Assembly (NCBI RefSeq): GCF_001044255.1
Contig: NZ_JYNX01000038.1
Location: 140,832 to 204,831 of the forward strand
Direction: 5' to 3'
From: Mycolicibacterium chubuense
Lineage (GTDB): Bacteria > Actinomycetota > Actinomycetes > Mycobacteriales > Mycobacteriaceae
DNA: 64,000 nt
Below are positions 46,301 through 53,782 of this stretch, piece by piece. The stretch's first letter is position 1; each line of letters starts with the position of its first letter. Position numbers and translations under genes: made by a program. The notes under the pieces are model-generated. The model did no database searches. It saw only the letters and a program-made list of their open reading frames with translations, and was not told where the DNA came from.

Positions 46301-48399
46301 ACGGCCGCGGTCGTCCCCGACACGACGGTCGAGGCCGGGGACGCGCTGATCGCCGCGACCACATCGCTGCGTCCCCGCAACCGGTGCGCCGCATCGTCGA
46401 ACGGCAACCCGGCCAAGGCCATCGCACCCCGGCCCGCCACCGACCGGAAACCCCGGGCGCGGTAGCACGCGATCGCGGCGCCGTGCGTCAGGCCGAACAC
46501 TCCCGCCTCGACGCACGCCGCCACCTCGCCGACCGAGTGCCCGATGATCGCGGCCGGCGCCACCCCCCGCGCGCGCAGCACCGCAGCGAGACCCACCTGC
46601 ATCGCGAAAGTCAGGGCCTGGACGCGGTCGGTGCCGCCCAGCTCCTCGGCTGTCAGCGCGGCGCGCGCGGAAAACCCCATCTCTCTGATGAAGACGTCAT
46701 CGATCTCATCGATGGTCGCGGCGAAGCGTGGCTCGGTGGCCAGGAGCTCCCGGCCCATCCCGGCCCAGTGGGAACCGTGTCCGGAGAACACCCACACGGC
46801 GCCGGCCTCGGCCCCGTCGACCACGGCGCCTGTCACCAGGCGGGGGTGCCGTGCGCCCTGCGCGGCGGCGGACAGAGCGTCCACGACGCCGGCGGGGTCA
46901 CGCAGTGCGTCGGTGACGACGGCGGCGCGGACCGGCTCGTGGGAGCGCCGGGTCCACAGCGTGGCCGCCAGCTCGTCGGTGCGGACGTCGACGCGGCGGA
47001 GGTGCTCGGCCATTGCCGCGGCCTGCCGGGTCAGCCGGTCGGCCGATCGCGCGGAGAACGGGGCGAACGATGTTGTCCGAGAATCTCTTTCAGAGACATT
47101 CGTGATCGGCGCCTCGTCGAGCAGGACGTGCGCCAGGGTGCCGCCGTACCCGTAGCTGCAGACCGCGGCGCGGCGCGGCACGGCGCCGCGGGGCCACGGT
47201 TCGGCCACTGTCGGCACCCGCAGCCCGCTGGCCGCCCAGTCCACGGCGGGGGTCAGGGTCTCGATGCCCGCGGTGGGCGGCAGTGTCTCGTGGTGCAGCG
47301 CCAGTGCCGCCTTGATCAGCCCGATGACGCCGGCGCCGCCTTCGAGGTGGCCGACATTCGGCTTGACCGAACCGACGGCGCACGGGGCGTCACCGCGGCC
47401 GCCGCCGTACACCGCAGACAGCGCCGCGATCTCGACGGGATCGCCTGTCGGAGTGCCGGTTCCGTGCGCCTCGATATAACCGACGTCGGCAGGTCGCAGA
47501 TCCGCTGCCCGGCACGCGGTCTCGAACAGCTCGCGCTGGGCGTCGCCGTTCGGCGACATGATGCCGACGGTCCGGCCGTCCTGCGCCACCGCGCCGCCCC
47601 GCACGACCGCGAGGATCCGATCGCCGTCGCGGCGGGCGTCGGCGAGCCGTTTGAGCACCACCACCCCGGCGCCCTCGCCACGGCCGTAGCCGTCCGCGGC
47701 CGCATCGAACGTCTTGCACCGGCCGTCCGGAGCCGTCGCACCCGCCACGTCGAGCACCCGGGTGAGCCCCGGACCGATCAGTGCGCTGACACCGCCGGCC
47801 AGCGCCAGCGAGGTCTCACCGTCGGCGAGCAGCTGACAGGCCTGGTGCACCGCGACCAGCGATGCCGCGCAGGCCGCGTCGAGCGCGACGCTGGGACCGC
47901 GCAGGTCCAGCAGGTGCGACACCCGGTTGGCCACCCCGCACAGCGACGTGCCGATCCCGGTCCACGCCTCGATGCCGGCCAGGTCCTCCATCAACAGCTT
48001 GCCGTAATCGTCGGAGTTGACCCCCATCAGCACCGCGGTGTCGCTACCGGCCAGTGCGCGCGGTGGAATTCCGGCGTGCTCCAACGCTTCCCAGGACACC
48101 TCGACCGCCAGCCGCTGCTGCGGATCCATCAGTTCGGCTTCGCGGGGGGAGACGCCGAAGAACTCGGCGTCGAAACCGGGCAGGTCGTCGAGGAAGGTGC
48201 CGAAGCGGGTCGTCTCCCGCAGCACCGCCGCGTGCCGGGGGTCGCGGTGCAGGTAGGGCGCCCAGCGTTCGGCGGGCACCTCCCGCACCGCGCTGCCGCC
48301 GGCCAGCAGGAAGGACCAGAAGTCCTCCGGCGTGGTGATGTCGCCCGCGAGCCGGCAGCCGACGCCGACGATCGCGATCGGCGCGCGGGTCACCGCCAC
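43309..48399 (-). CDS. Iterative type I PKS, 6-methylsalicylic acid synthase type (KS-AT-DH-KR-ACP)
   Basis: This single protein of 1696 residues has one module. KS: C177 (VALDAACAASLVAVH), H312, H351, then CSYGYGGTLAHVLLDEA. AT: S622 (GHSVGE), with VAFHSPAMD, the malonyl-CoA type. DH or thioester-hydrolase domain: H930 (RPYPGDHPVRDTEIVPA) and D1080 (SWAGLLDAATSTAST). KR: GGTGALG at 1348-1354, Ser1482/1483, Tyr1496 and Asn1500. ACP: Ser1644 (GVDSIMTVALRRSLEKRTG). Order, length and the blocks FSSCGYLAGF and WTAWRGLGMG match 6-methylsalicylic acid synthases as remembered. It sits where mbtI usually lies and has an IdeR box at its start. GTG 48399 is chosen; GTG 48393 is possible. Confidence 0.9.
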   Translation of the reverse strand: MAVTRAPIAIVGVGCRLAGDITTPEDFWSFLLAGGSAVREVPAERWAPYLHRDPRHAAVLRETTRFGTFLDDLPGFDAEFFGVSPREAELMDPQQRLAVEVSWEALEHAGIPPRALAGSDTAVLMGVNSDDYGKLLMEDLAGIEAWTGIGTSLCGVANRVSHLLDLRGPSVALDAACAASLVAVHQACQLLADGETSLALAGGVSALIGPGLTRVLDVAGATAPDGRCKTFDAAADGYGRGEGAGVVVLKRLADARRDGDRILAVVRGGAVAQDGRTVGIMSPNGDAQRELFETACRAADLRPADVGYIEAHGTGTPTGDPVEIAALSAVYGGGRGDAPCAVGSVKPNVGHLEGGAGVIGLIKAALALHHETLPPTAGIETLTPAVDWAASGLRVPTVAEPWPRGAVPRRAAVCSYGYGGTLAHVLLDEAPITNVSERDSRTTSFAPFSARSADRLTRQAAAMAEHLRRVDVRTDELAATLWTRRSHEPVRAAVVTDALRDPAGVVDALSAAAQGARHPRLVTGAVVDGAEAGAVWVFSGHGSHWAGMGRELLATEPRFAATIDEIDDVFIREMGFSARAALTAEELGGTDRVQALTFAMQVGLAAVLRARGVAPAAIIGHSVGEVAACVEAGVFGLTHGAAIACYRARGFRSVAGRGAMALAGLPFDDAAHRLRGRSDVVAAISASPASTVVSGTTAAVEALAAAWAAEGITVRRVNTDVAFHSPAMDALTDELARAVAALPAPAAPRIPLYSTALGDPRSRAPRDRDYWVANLRGRVRFAEAVQAAAQDGYRVYVEVSAHPVVAHSIAETLLHESGNRVGDHAVVPVLRRDQPERRSIGAAAAALYCHGVPIEHGLRPTDRWAADLPATQWRHRRFWRTPTPPPSMQALHDPAAHTLLGGAMEVTGPVPARVWQTRLDMDTRPYPGDHPVRDTEIVPAAVLVNTLMGAAGGGLTDVRLRTPVPPGRARDIQVVHQDRALRLSSRPVGTDTEGWVTHCGATAADYDDADFGTLDADVRSRCRRSLPASHVVDALAEVGVAGMGFGWRILEMHCTEGEVLARVAAEADGSAPTSWAGLLDAATSTASTVLPGPMRLRMPAHIEAVHVRGAPPAVALLHVRHRGETVTDVAIADDSGAVRATLRGMRFADLEPAGGDVSPMLHRMAWHPTPYPQDAAPREVVLVGGDDAVAAVGPALTAAGIPHRRCSDPALLPRDLQRGSVVLAVPQPGDAPEAVTEAVLRALTTLRDNGSQARLWVLTRRVHEGERLEQAPLWGLARIAAAEHPQLWGGVLDVADGELPVAVPASLHGHGVVVVRDGVALTARLAPARPGTHTPMTCTPGGVYVITGGTGALGLLMARRLADLGARRLVLLSRTGVPPRDRWTAGGEVVRVITELEERGVFVRVAALDIGADGAGERLRAVLADLPPVRGVVHAAGVEAGALLTETTPADLRAVMRPKVTGTLTLHDVFPPGALDWMVLFSSCGYLAGFPGQGAYACANAFLDAVARHRSARGDRTVSVAWTAWRGLGMGSSSEFVAAQLDALGMGTVAADDALRALDAVMRGDDPNPVVLPVLAQATAVPVLADVAPRGTGDPDLAAATGPGDEDVALWAAQQVVEAVAGELGLPAGEVDPAAPLIESGVDSIMTVALRRSLEKRTGLALPPTLLWEHPTAAEVTARIVELLQAPPQRRSAEVS

Positions 48400-48412
48400 G
48401 GGCGGCCGTGAA

Positions 48413-48431
48413 TATGGTTAGCCTGCCCTAA
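48413..48431 (-). promoter_or_regulatory. IdeR iron box at the start of the 6-MSAS-type PKS
   Basis: On the minus strand TTAGGGCAGGCTAACCATA matches the IdeR consensus TTAGGTTAGGCTAACCTAA at 15 of 19 positions. It ends 13 bases before the PKS GTG. CATATT (48416-48411) could be the -10, which would put the transcript start within a few bases of the start codon (leaderless or nearly so). Iron repression of the PKS is inferred. Confidence 0.75.
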
Positions 48432-48484
48432 TGCGATATCCGGCATGCGGTGCATCCTGGCACAGCAGGCCCGGGCGCAGGGGG

Positions 48485-48871
48485 CTACCTGTGCTGCGGC
48501 GGCGGCTGCGCGCCCGGGTCGCCCGGATCGATCTCGACCGCGTACGAGGTGATCGTCCGGATCTTCTCGTCGGCGAACTCGTAGATGGCGCAGCTGGCCA
48601 CCGCGGTCACCCCGTCGGGGCGGAGGTAGCGCACCACGGTGTCGACGGCGACCACGTCGGCGCCGACGGCGGTGACGCAGCGGTCGAACTCCCGTCGGGT
48701 GCCCTCGAGGCTCTCGAGGGTGTCCCGGCACGTGCGGCGCACCGCGTCGGCGCCCTCGAGGACCATGCCTCCGACGATGGTCCACCTCACGTCTGTGGCG
48801 AGGTGGTCCAGCGCGTCGTCGAAGCGGTGCTCGGAGAACGCGAGGCCGACCGCGCCGGGATCGAATGTCAT
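48485..48871 (-). CDS. SnoaL/NTF2-like protein of unknown function
   Basis: This 128-residue protein has the layout of the NTF2/SnoaL/ketosteroid-isomerase superfamily. An N-terminal helix (AVGLAFSEHRFDDALDHLA) is followed by VRWTIVGGMVLEGADAVRRT and strands (VVAVDTVVRYLRPDGVTAVA, CAIYEFADEKIRTITSYAVE). Such proteins can be small enzymes, binding proteins or ring-cyclising factors. ATG at 48871 is divergent from the F420-type oxidoreductase across 35 bases. It lies upstream of the PKS on the same strand, separated by 85 bases containing the IdeR box, so a separate promoter for the PKS is likely. A role in aryl-acid synthesis is not supported by anything but position. Confidence 0.72.
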   Translation of the reverse strand: MTFDPGAVGLAFSEHRFDDALDHLATDVRWTIVGGMVLEGADAVRRTCRDTLESLEGTRREFDRCVTAVGADVVAVDTVVRYLRPDGVTAVASCAIYEFADEKIRTITSYAVEIDPGDPGAQPPPQHR

Positions 48872-48906
48872 GTGTCGACGGTAGCGCCCGCGCCCGCAGG
48901 CACGGT

Positions 48907-49779
48907 ATGAGTGGACACATGAAATTGACAGGTGTCGGGTTGTGGAGTTCGCAGTTGCGCTACGGGAATCCGGGTGAGGCGGCCGATGCCGCCGCGGAAC
49001 TCGACGAGCTCGGTTTCCCCGCCCTGTGGATTCCCGACGTCGGCGGACCGGTCCTCGACGCGGTCGACAACCTGTTGTCGGCCACCAGCAAGACGGTGAT
49101 CGCGACGGGCATCCTGAACCTCTGGATGCACGACCCGGCCGAGGTGGCCACCCGCTACGCCACCCTAACCGAGACCCACGGGGAACGTTTCCTTCTCGGC
49201 ATCGGCGTCAGCCACGCCCCGCTGATCGACTCGCAGGAGCCGGGTCGCTACCGCAAGCCGCTCGCGGCCACCAAGGCGTTCCTCGACGGTGTCGACGCCT
49301 CGCCGCAACCGGTGCCGACCGGCAACCGGGTGCTGGCCGCGCTCGGACCGAAGATGCTCGAACTGTCGGCGACCCGTGCCGCCGGAGCGCACCCCTACCT
49401 GACCTCGCCCGAGCACACCCATCAGGCGCGTGAGGTGCTCGGCGAGGGTCCGCTGCTGCTGCCCGAACAGAGCGTGCTGCTCACCGACAGCAGGGAGCAG
49501 GCCCGCGAGATCGGCACGGACTGGCTGAAGTCCTATCTGTCGCTGCCGAACTACGCCAACAACATCCTGCGCACGGGCTTCACCGAGGAGGACATCAGCA
49601 CGGTCAGCGACCGATTGTTCGACGCGCTGATCGCCTGGGGCGACGAAGAGACCGTGCTGCGCCGCGTCACCGAACACCGCGACGCGGGCGCCGACCACGT
49701 GTGCGTGCAGGTCCTCACCGCCGACCCGCGGGAGTTCCCCCGCGAGCAGTGGCGCCGGCTGGCGGCAGCGCTCGGGTAG
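48907..49779 (+). CDS. LLM-class F420-dependent oxidoreductase
   Basis: This 290-residue luciferase-like TIM-barrel protein is probably an F420-dependent oxidoreductase. Conserved blocks are LTGVGLWSSQLRYGNPGEAA, ELGFPALWIPDVGGPVLDAV, VIATGILNLWMHDPAEVATR and ERFLLGIGVSHAPLID. The C-terminal helix region EHRDAGADHVCVQVL closes the barrel. The family is greatly expanded in mycobacteria, and most members have unknown substrates. ATG 48907 is chosen; ATG 48919, with GTGGA upstream, is a real alternative. It converges with hemW end to end with no gap. Confidence 0.83.
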   Translation: MSGHMKLTGVGLWSSQLRYGNPGEAADAAAELDELGFPALWIPDVGGPVLDAVDNLLSATSKTVIATGILNLWMHDPAEVATRYATLTETHGERFLLGIGVSHAPLIDSQEPGRYRKPLAATKAFLDGVDASPQPVPTGNRVLAALGPKMLELSATRAAGAHPYLTSPEHTHQAREVLGEGPLLLPEQSVLLTDSREQAREIGTDWLKSYLSLPNYANNILRTGFTEEDISTVSDRLFDALIAWGDEETVLRRVTEHRDAGADHVCVQVLTADPREFPREQWRRLAAALG

Positions 49780-50967
49780 TCACGCCAGCAGCGTGCGGAC
49801 CACCGCGTCGGCGAGCAGTCGACCGCGGTCGGTCAGCACCAGCCGGTCCGCCTCGGCGCGCAGCAGGCCGTCGGCGACCACCTGCGCCGCCGCGTCCCGC
49901 TCGGCGCCGGTCAGCAGCGCGGTCGGCAGCCCCGAGCGCAACCGCACCCGCAGCATGACGTCCTCGACGTGCGAGGTGTTCTCGTCGAGGCTCTCGAAAT
50001 CGGCGACGGGAAGGCGCCGGTCATCGAGCGCGAGGGCATAGGCGTTGGGGTGCTTGACATTCCACCACCGGATGGCGCCGACGAAGCCGTGCGCGCCGGG
50101 GCCCGCGCCCCACCACTGACCGCCGGCCCAGTAGCCGATGTTGTGCCGGCACTCGGCGCCGGGCCGGCTCCAGTTCGACACCTCGTACCAGTCCAGCCCC
50201 GCGTCGGCGAGCCGCCGGTCGAGCAGTTCGTACCGCCGTGCCAGCACGTCGTCGTCGGGGGCGGGCATCTCGCCGCGGCGCACCTTGCGGGCCAGCGCGG
50301 TGCCGTCCTCGACGATCAGCGCGTACGCGGACACGTGGTCGACCCCCGCACCGATCGCCGCGTCGGCCGACCGCAGCAGGTCGTCGTCGCTCTCCCCCGG
50401 GGTGCCGTAGATCAGGTCGATGTTGACGTGGTCGAAGCCGGCGGCCCTGGCCTCCCGGGCAGCGTCGATCGCCCGGCCGGGCGAGTGCACCCGGTCCAAG
50501 GCCACCAGCACATGAGCGGCCGTGGACTGCATGCCGAGCGAGACCCGGGTGTAGCCCGCCGACCGCAACCCGGCGAAGAACGCCGGCGACGTGGACTCCG
50601 GGTTGGATTCCGTCGTCACCTCGGCCCCCGGCGCCAGCGTGAAGTGGTCCCGCACCGCGTCGAGCACCTCGGCCAGGCCGTCAGCGCCGAGCAGCGACGG
50701 TGTCCCACCTCCGACGAAGACGGTCGACACGTCCGGGACGACGTCGAGGCGGGCGGCGGCCAGGGCGAGTTCGGTCCGCAGCGCCGTCAGCCACCCGGCC
50801 GGGGTCGCGCCGCCCAGCTCGGCCGGGGTGTAGGTGTTGAAATCGCAGTACCCGCAGCGGGTGGCGCAGAACGGGACGTGGATGTAGAGGCCGAACGGCG
50901 CCCCGGGCGTGACCGCCAGGTCGGGCAGCGGCACGGGTGCCGGACGGACGGACGCGGAACCGGACAT
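49780..50967 (-). CDS. hemW: Radical SAM heme chaperone/coproporphyrinogen oxidase-like protein HemW
   Basis: This 395-residue radical SAM protein has the cluster motif FCATRCGYCDF with Cys at residues 34, 38 and 41. The glycine-rich SAM region is VFVGGGTPSLLGADGLAEVL. The later blocks TRVSLGMQSTAAHVLVALDR and NIDLIYGTPGESDDDLLRS are typical of the HemN/HemW family. The CxxxCxxC lacks the fourth Cys of true HemN, so it is called HemW, a heme-trafficking protein, rather than an oxidase. It corresponds to Rv2388c (annotated hemN) and marks the end of the mbt region in M. tuberculosis. Confidence 0.9.
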   Translation of the reverse strand: MSGSASVRPAPVPLPDLAVTPGAPFGLYIHVPFCATRCGYCDFNTYTPAELGGATPAGWLTALRTELALAAARLDVVPDVSTVFVGGGTPSLLGADGLAEVLDAVRDHFTLAPGAEVTTESNPESTSPAFFAGLRSAGYTRVSLGMQSTAAHVLVALDRVHSPGRAIDAAREARAAGFDHVNIDLIYGTPGESDDDLLRSADAAIGAGVDHVSAYALIVEDGTALARKVRRGEMPAPDDDVLARRYELLDRRLADAGLDWYEVSNWSRPGAECRHNIGYWAGGQWWGAGPGAHGFVGAIRWWNVKHPNAYALALDDRRLPVADFESLDENTSHVEDVMLRVRLRSGLPTALLTGAERDAAAQVVADGLLRAEADRLVLTDRGRLLADAVVRTLLA

Positions 50968-51001
50968 CCCGCCATTGTCCCAGCAGAATCCATCGCGGCC
51001 G

Positions 51002-51772
51002 TCAGTCGAGCTCCTGCACCCCGCCGCCGCTGACGGTCAGCACCTGGCCGCTCACCCACGACGAGCAGGGCGCGCACAGGAACAGGCAGGCATAGGCGAT
51101 GTCCTGGGGGGTGCCCAGCCGCCCGATCGGAGTCCCGGCCAGCATCGCCTGCTCGATCTCCGGTGTGAGCACGCTCGCCAGCGCCTGCGTGCGGATGGCG
51201 CCCGGAGCGATCGCGTTGACCCGGATCCCGGACGGCCCCAGGTCGAACGCGATGTTGCGGGTCAGGTGGTTCACCGCGGCCTTCGACGAGGAGTAGGAGG
51301 CCATATCGCGGTTGGTGTTCTCCCCCGCCATCGAGCTGATGGTGACCACCGCGCCGCCGCCCCGGGCACGCATGTGCGGGGCGGCGAGCTGGGTCAGCCG
51401 GAACACCGAGAAGACGTTCAGGCGGAACGCCCGTTCGAAGTCGGCCATCGGCATGTCGAACGGCTTCGGACCGCCGCCGCCGGCGTTGTTGACCAGGATG
51501 TCGACCCCGCCGTAGGTCGACACGGCCACTCCGATCAGGCCTTCGATGTCCGTGTCGCTGGTGACGTCGCAGCGCACCCCGGTCGCCCGGCCGCCGGCCG
51601 CGGTGATGGCGGCGGCAGCAGCGACGGCCCCGTCCCCGCCGAGGTCGCCGAGGACGACCTCGGCGCCGGCGTCGGCCAGCAGTGCGGCGATCGCGTTGCC
51701 GGTCCCGGCCGCGGCCCCGGTGACGACGGCGACCCGGCCGTCCACCCGGAAAGCGCTCACATCGAAGGTCAT
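51002..51772 (-). CDS. Short-chain dehydrogenase/reductase
   Basis: This 256-residue classical SDR has the nucleotide-binding motif VVTGAAAGTGNAIAALLADA (TGxxxGxG at residues 18-25). The NNAG structural motif is present (ILVNNAGGGGP). The catalytic Ser is in VVTISSMAGENTN and the Tyr/Lys pair is in YSSSKAAVNHLTR. Asp after the second strand (LGDLGG) suggests NAD(H) preference. The layout recalls 7-alpha-hydroxysteroid dehydrogenase-like members, but substrate cannot be assigned. It lies 34 bases upstream of hemW on the same strand. No equivalent is remembered at this position in M. tuberculosis, so it may be accessory. Confidence 0.85.
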   Translation of the reverse strand: MTFDVSAFRVDGRVAVVTGAAAGTGNAIAALLADAGAEVVLGDLGGDGAVAAAAAITAAGGRATGVRCDVTSDTDIEGLIGVAVSTYGGVDILVNNAGGGGPKPFDMPMADFERAFRLNVFSVFRLTQLAAPHMRARGGGAVVTISSMAGENTNRDMASYSSSKAAVNHLTRNIAFDLGPSGIRVNAIAPGAIRTQALASVLTPEIEQAMLAGTPIGRLGTPQDIAYACLFLCAPCSSWVSGQVLTVSGGGVQELD

Positions 51773-51825
51773 GGCCTCAGCGTCACGGACTGAGGCTGCG
51801 CCGTGTTAGGGCCGTTGTCCCCTTT

Positions 51826-51840
51826 TGCTCAACGTGAGCA
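51826..51840. promoter_or_regulatory. Palindrome upstream of the sirA leader promoter
   Basis: TGCTCA and TGAGCA are perfect inverted arms around ACG in an otherwise non-coding stretch (51773-51892). It lies about 50 bases upstream of the presumed leader transcript start, a usual place for an activator or repressor of sulfur genes. The regulator is unknown. Confidence 0.35.
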
Positions 51841-51892
51841 CAAATATGGGCCGGTTGGAGGTGGTGCCCCTATCCGTGGCACAATGGCCCAC

Positions 51893-51991
51893 GTGATCGA
51901 CGCCGGCATCGTGCCCACCCGCGTATCGCTGGTGATCCGTCGTCACGTCGACTTCAAGCGCGTGTGTAGCTGCTGTTGTTGTCCTTTGTGA
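51893..51991 (+). CDS. Poly-cysteine leader peptide upstream of sirA (attenuator)
   Basis: This 32-residue ORF begins MIDAGIVPTRVSLV and ends RRHVDFKRVCSCCCCPL. Five of the last eight residues are Cys (TGT AGC TGC TGT TGT TGT CCT TTG TGA). Such leaders have been reported in mycobacteria as cysteine-responsive attenuators of sulfur operons (Ms4527A type, from memory). Scarce Cys-tRNA would stall ribosomes near the run and change expression of sirA-cysH. CACAAT (51880-51885), 7 bases before GTG 51893, suits a leaderless transcript. ATG at 51884, with TATCCG 7 bases upstream, is the other possible start. Confidence 0.8.
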   Translation: MIDAGIVPTRVSLVIRRHVDFKRVCSCCCCPL

Positions 51992-52102
51992 CCCCGTAGA
52001 CCCTGCCCACCTGCACTTTCAGCTGGCCGCCGGATCTGCGCCGCCGGACAGCCCCCGGTGAGAACGCGGTGACGAACGCTGGCTTCGATCCAGGAGCCCA
52101 CC

Positions 52103-53776
52103 ATGACGACAGCGACACCCAAACCCGCCAAGCGACCCCGCGGCGAAGGACAGTGGGCGCTCGGCTATCGCGAGCCCCTCAACGCCAACGAGCAGGCCAA
52201 GAAGGACGACAACCCGCTCAACGTGCGGGCGCGCATCGAGAACATCTACGCCAAGGGTGGCTTCGAGTCCATCGACAAGGGCGACCTGCGCGGCCGTTTC
52301 CGGTGGTGGGGCCTCTACACCCAGCGCAAGCCCGGTTACGACGGCACGTGGACCGGTGACGAGAACACCGACATGCTCGAGGACGAGTACTTCATGCTGC
52401 GGGTGCGCAGCGACGGCGGTGCGTTGACCGCGGCGGCGCTGCGGGCACTCGGTGGTATCTCCACCGAGTTCGCGCGCGACACCGCCGACATCTCCGACCG
52501 GCAGAACGTCCAGTACCACTGGATCCGCGTCGAAGACATGCCGGAGATCTGGCGCCGGCTCGACGAGGTCGGACTGCAGACCACCGAGGCGTGCGGTGAC
52601 TGCCCTCGCGTCGTGCTCGGTTCGCCGCTGGCCGGTGAGTCGCTCGACGAGGTCATCGACGGCACGCCTGCGGTCGACGAGATCGTCAAGCGCTACATCG
52701 GCAAGCCGGAGTACTCGAACCTGCCGCGCAAGTTCAAGACCGCGATCTCGGGCCTGCAGGACGTCGTCCACGAGGTCAACGACGTCGCGTTCATCGGCGT
52801 CGAGCATCCCGAGCACGGACCCGGCTTCGACCTGTGGGTCGGCGGCGGCCTGTCGACCAACCCCATGCTGGGGCAGCGCGTCGGCGCCTGGGTTCCGCTC
52901 GACGAGGTGCCCGACGTGTGGGAGGGCGTGGTCAGCGTTTTCCGTGACTACGGCTACCGGCGCCTGCGCTCGAAGGCGCGCCTGAAGTTCCTGATCAAGG
53001 ACTGGGGCGTCCAAAAGTTCCGGGAAGTTCTCGAGACCGAATACCTGAAGCGCCCGCTGATCGACGGCCCCGCCCCCGAGCCGGTGACCCGCCCGATCGA
53101 CCACGTCGGCGTGCAGAAGCTCAAGAACGGCCTCAACGCCGTCGGGGTCGCCCCGATCGCCGGCCGCGTGTCGGGAACGATCCTGACCAAGGTCGCCGAC
53201 CTCGCCGAAGCGGCGGGCAGTGACCGGATCCGGTTCACGCCGTACCAGAAGCTGATCATCCTCGACGTGCCGGACGAGAAGCTCGACGAGCTGCGTTCCG
53301 GCCTGGATGCCCTGGGTCTGCCGTCGACGCCCTCGCACTGGCGGCGCAACCTGATGGCCTGCACCGGCATCGAGTTCTGCAAGCTCAGCTTCGCCGAGAC
53401 CCGCAGCCGCTCGCAGGTGCTGGTGCCCGAGCTGGAGAAGCGGCTCGAGGACATCGACAGCCAACTCGACGTGCCGATCACGATCAACATCAACGGCTGC
53501 CCGAACTCGTGCGCCCGCATCCAGATCGCCGATATCGGATTCAAGGGCCAGATGGTGGACGACGGAGACGGTCCCGAGGAGGGTTTCCAGGTCCACCTCG
53601 GGGGAAGTCTGGGTCTGGACAGCGGTTTCGGCCGCAAGCTGCGCCAGCACAAGGTGGTCGCCACGGAGCTCGGTGACTACATCGAGCGGGTTGTTCGCAA
53701 CTTCGTGAAACAACGAGAGCACGGAGAGCGTTTCGCTACGTGGGCTCTACGAGCAGACGACGCGGACTTGAGGTGA
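52103..53776 (+). CDS. sirA: Ferredoxin-dependent sulfite reductase SirA
   Basis: SirA (557 residues, earlier called NirA) reduces sulfite to sulfide using ferredoxin, a siroheme and a [4Fe-4S] cluster. The cluster/siroheme ligands lie near residues 420-480: CTGIEFCKLSFAETR (CxxxxxC) and NGCPNSCARIQIADIG (CxxxC). N-terminal and central repeats typical of siroheme reductases are seen in YHWIRVEDMPEIWRRL and LPRKFKTAISGLQDVVHEVN. ATG at 52103 has AGGAG at 52092-52096. It follows a Cys-rich leader by 111 bases and precedes cysH by 6 bases, forming sirA-cysH-che1 as in Rv2391-Rv2393. Confidence 0.95.
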   Translation: MTTATPKPAKRPRGEGQWALGYREPLNANEQAKKDDNPLNVRARIENIYAKGGFESIDKGDLRGRFRWWGLYTQRKPGYDGTWTGDENTDMLEDEYFMLRVRSDGGALTAAALRALGGISTEFARDTADISDRQNVQYHWIRVEDMPEIWRRLDEVGLQTTEACGDCPRVVLGSPLAGESLDEVIDGTPAVDEIVKRYIGKPEYSNLPRKFKTAISGLQDVVHEVNDVAFIGVEHPEHGPGFDLWVGGGLSTNPMLGQRVGAWVPLDEVPDVWEGVVSVFRDYGYRRLRSKARLKFLIKDWGVQKFREVLETEYLKRPLIDGPAPEPVTRPIDHVGVQKLKNGLNAVGVAPIAGRVSGTILTKVADLAEAAGSDRIRFTPYQKLIILDVPDEKLDELRSGLDALGLPSTPSHWRRNLMACTGIEFCKLSFAETRSRSQVLVPELEKRLEDIDSQLDVPITININGCPNSCARIQIADIGFKGQMVDDGDGPEEGFQVHLGGSLGLDSGFGRKLRQHKVVATELGDYIERVVRNFVKQREHGERFATWALRADDADLR

Positions 53777-53782
53777 TGTGAC

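Noticed and set aside
45037-48411. A plus-strand open frame of more than 1100 codons antisense to the PKS
   Set aside because: It has the same cause: the minus strand encodes an intact PKS with all catalytic residues, and the plus frame has no recognisable motif.
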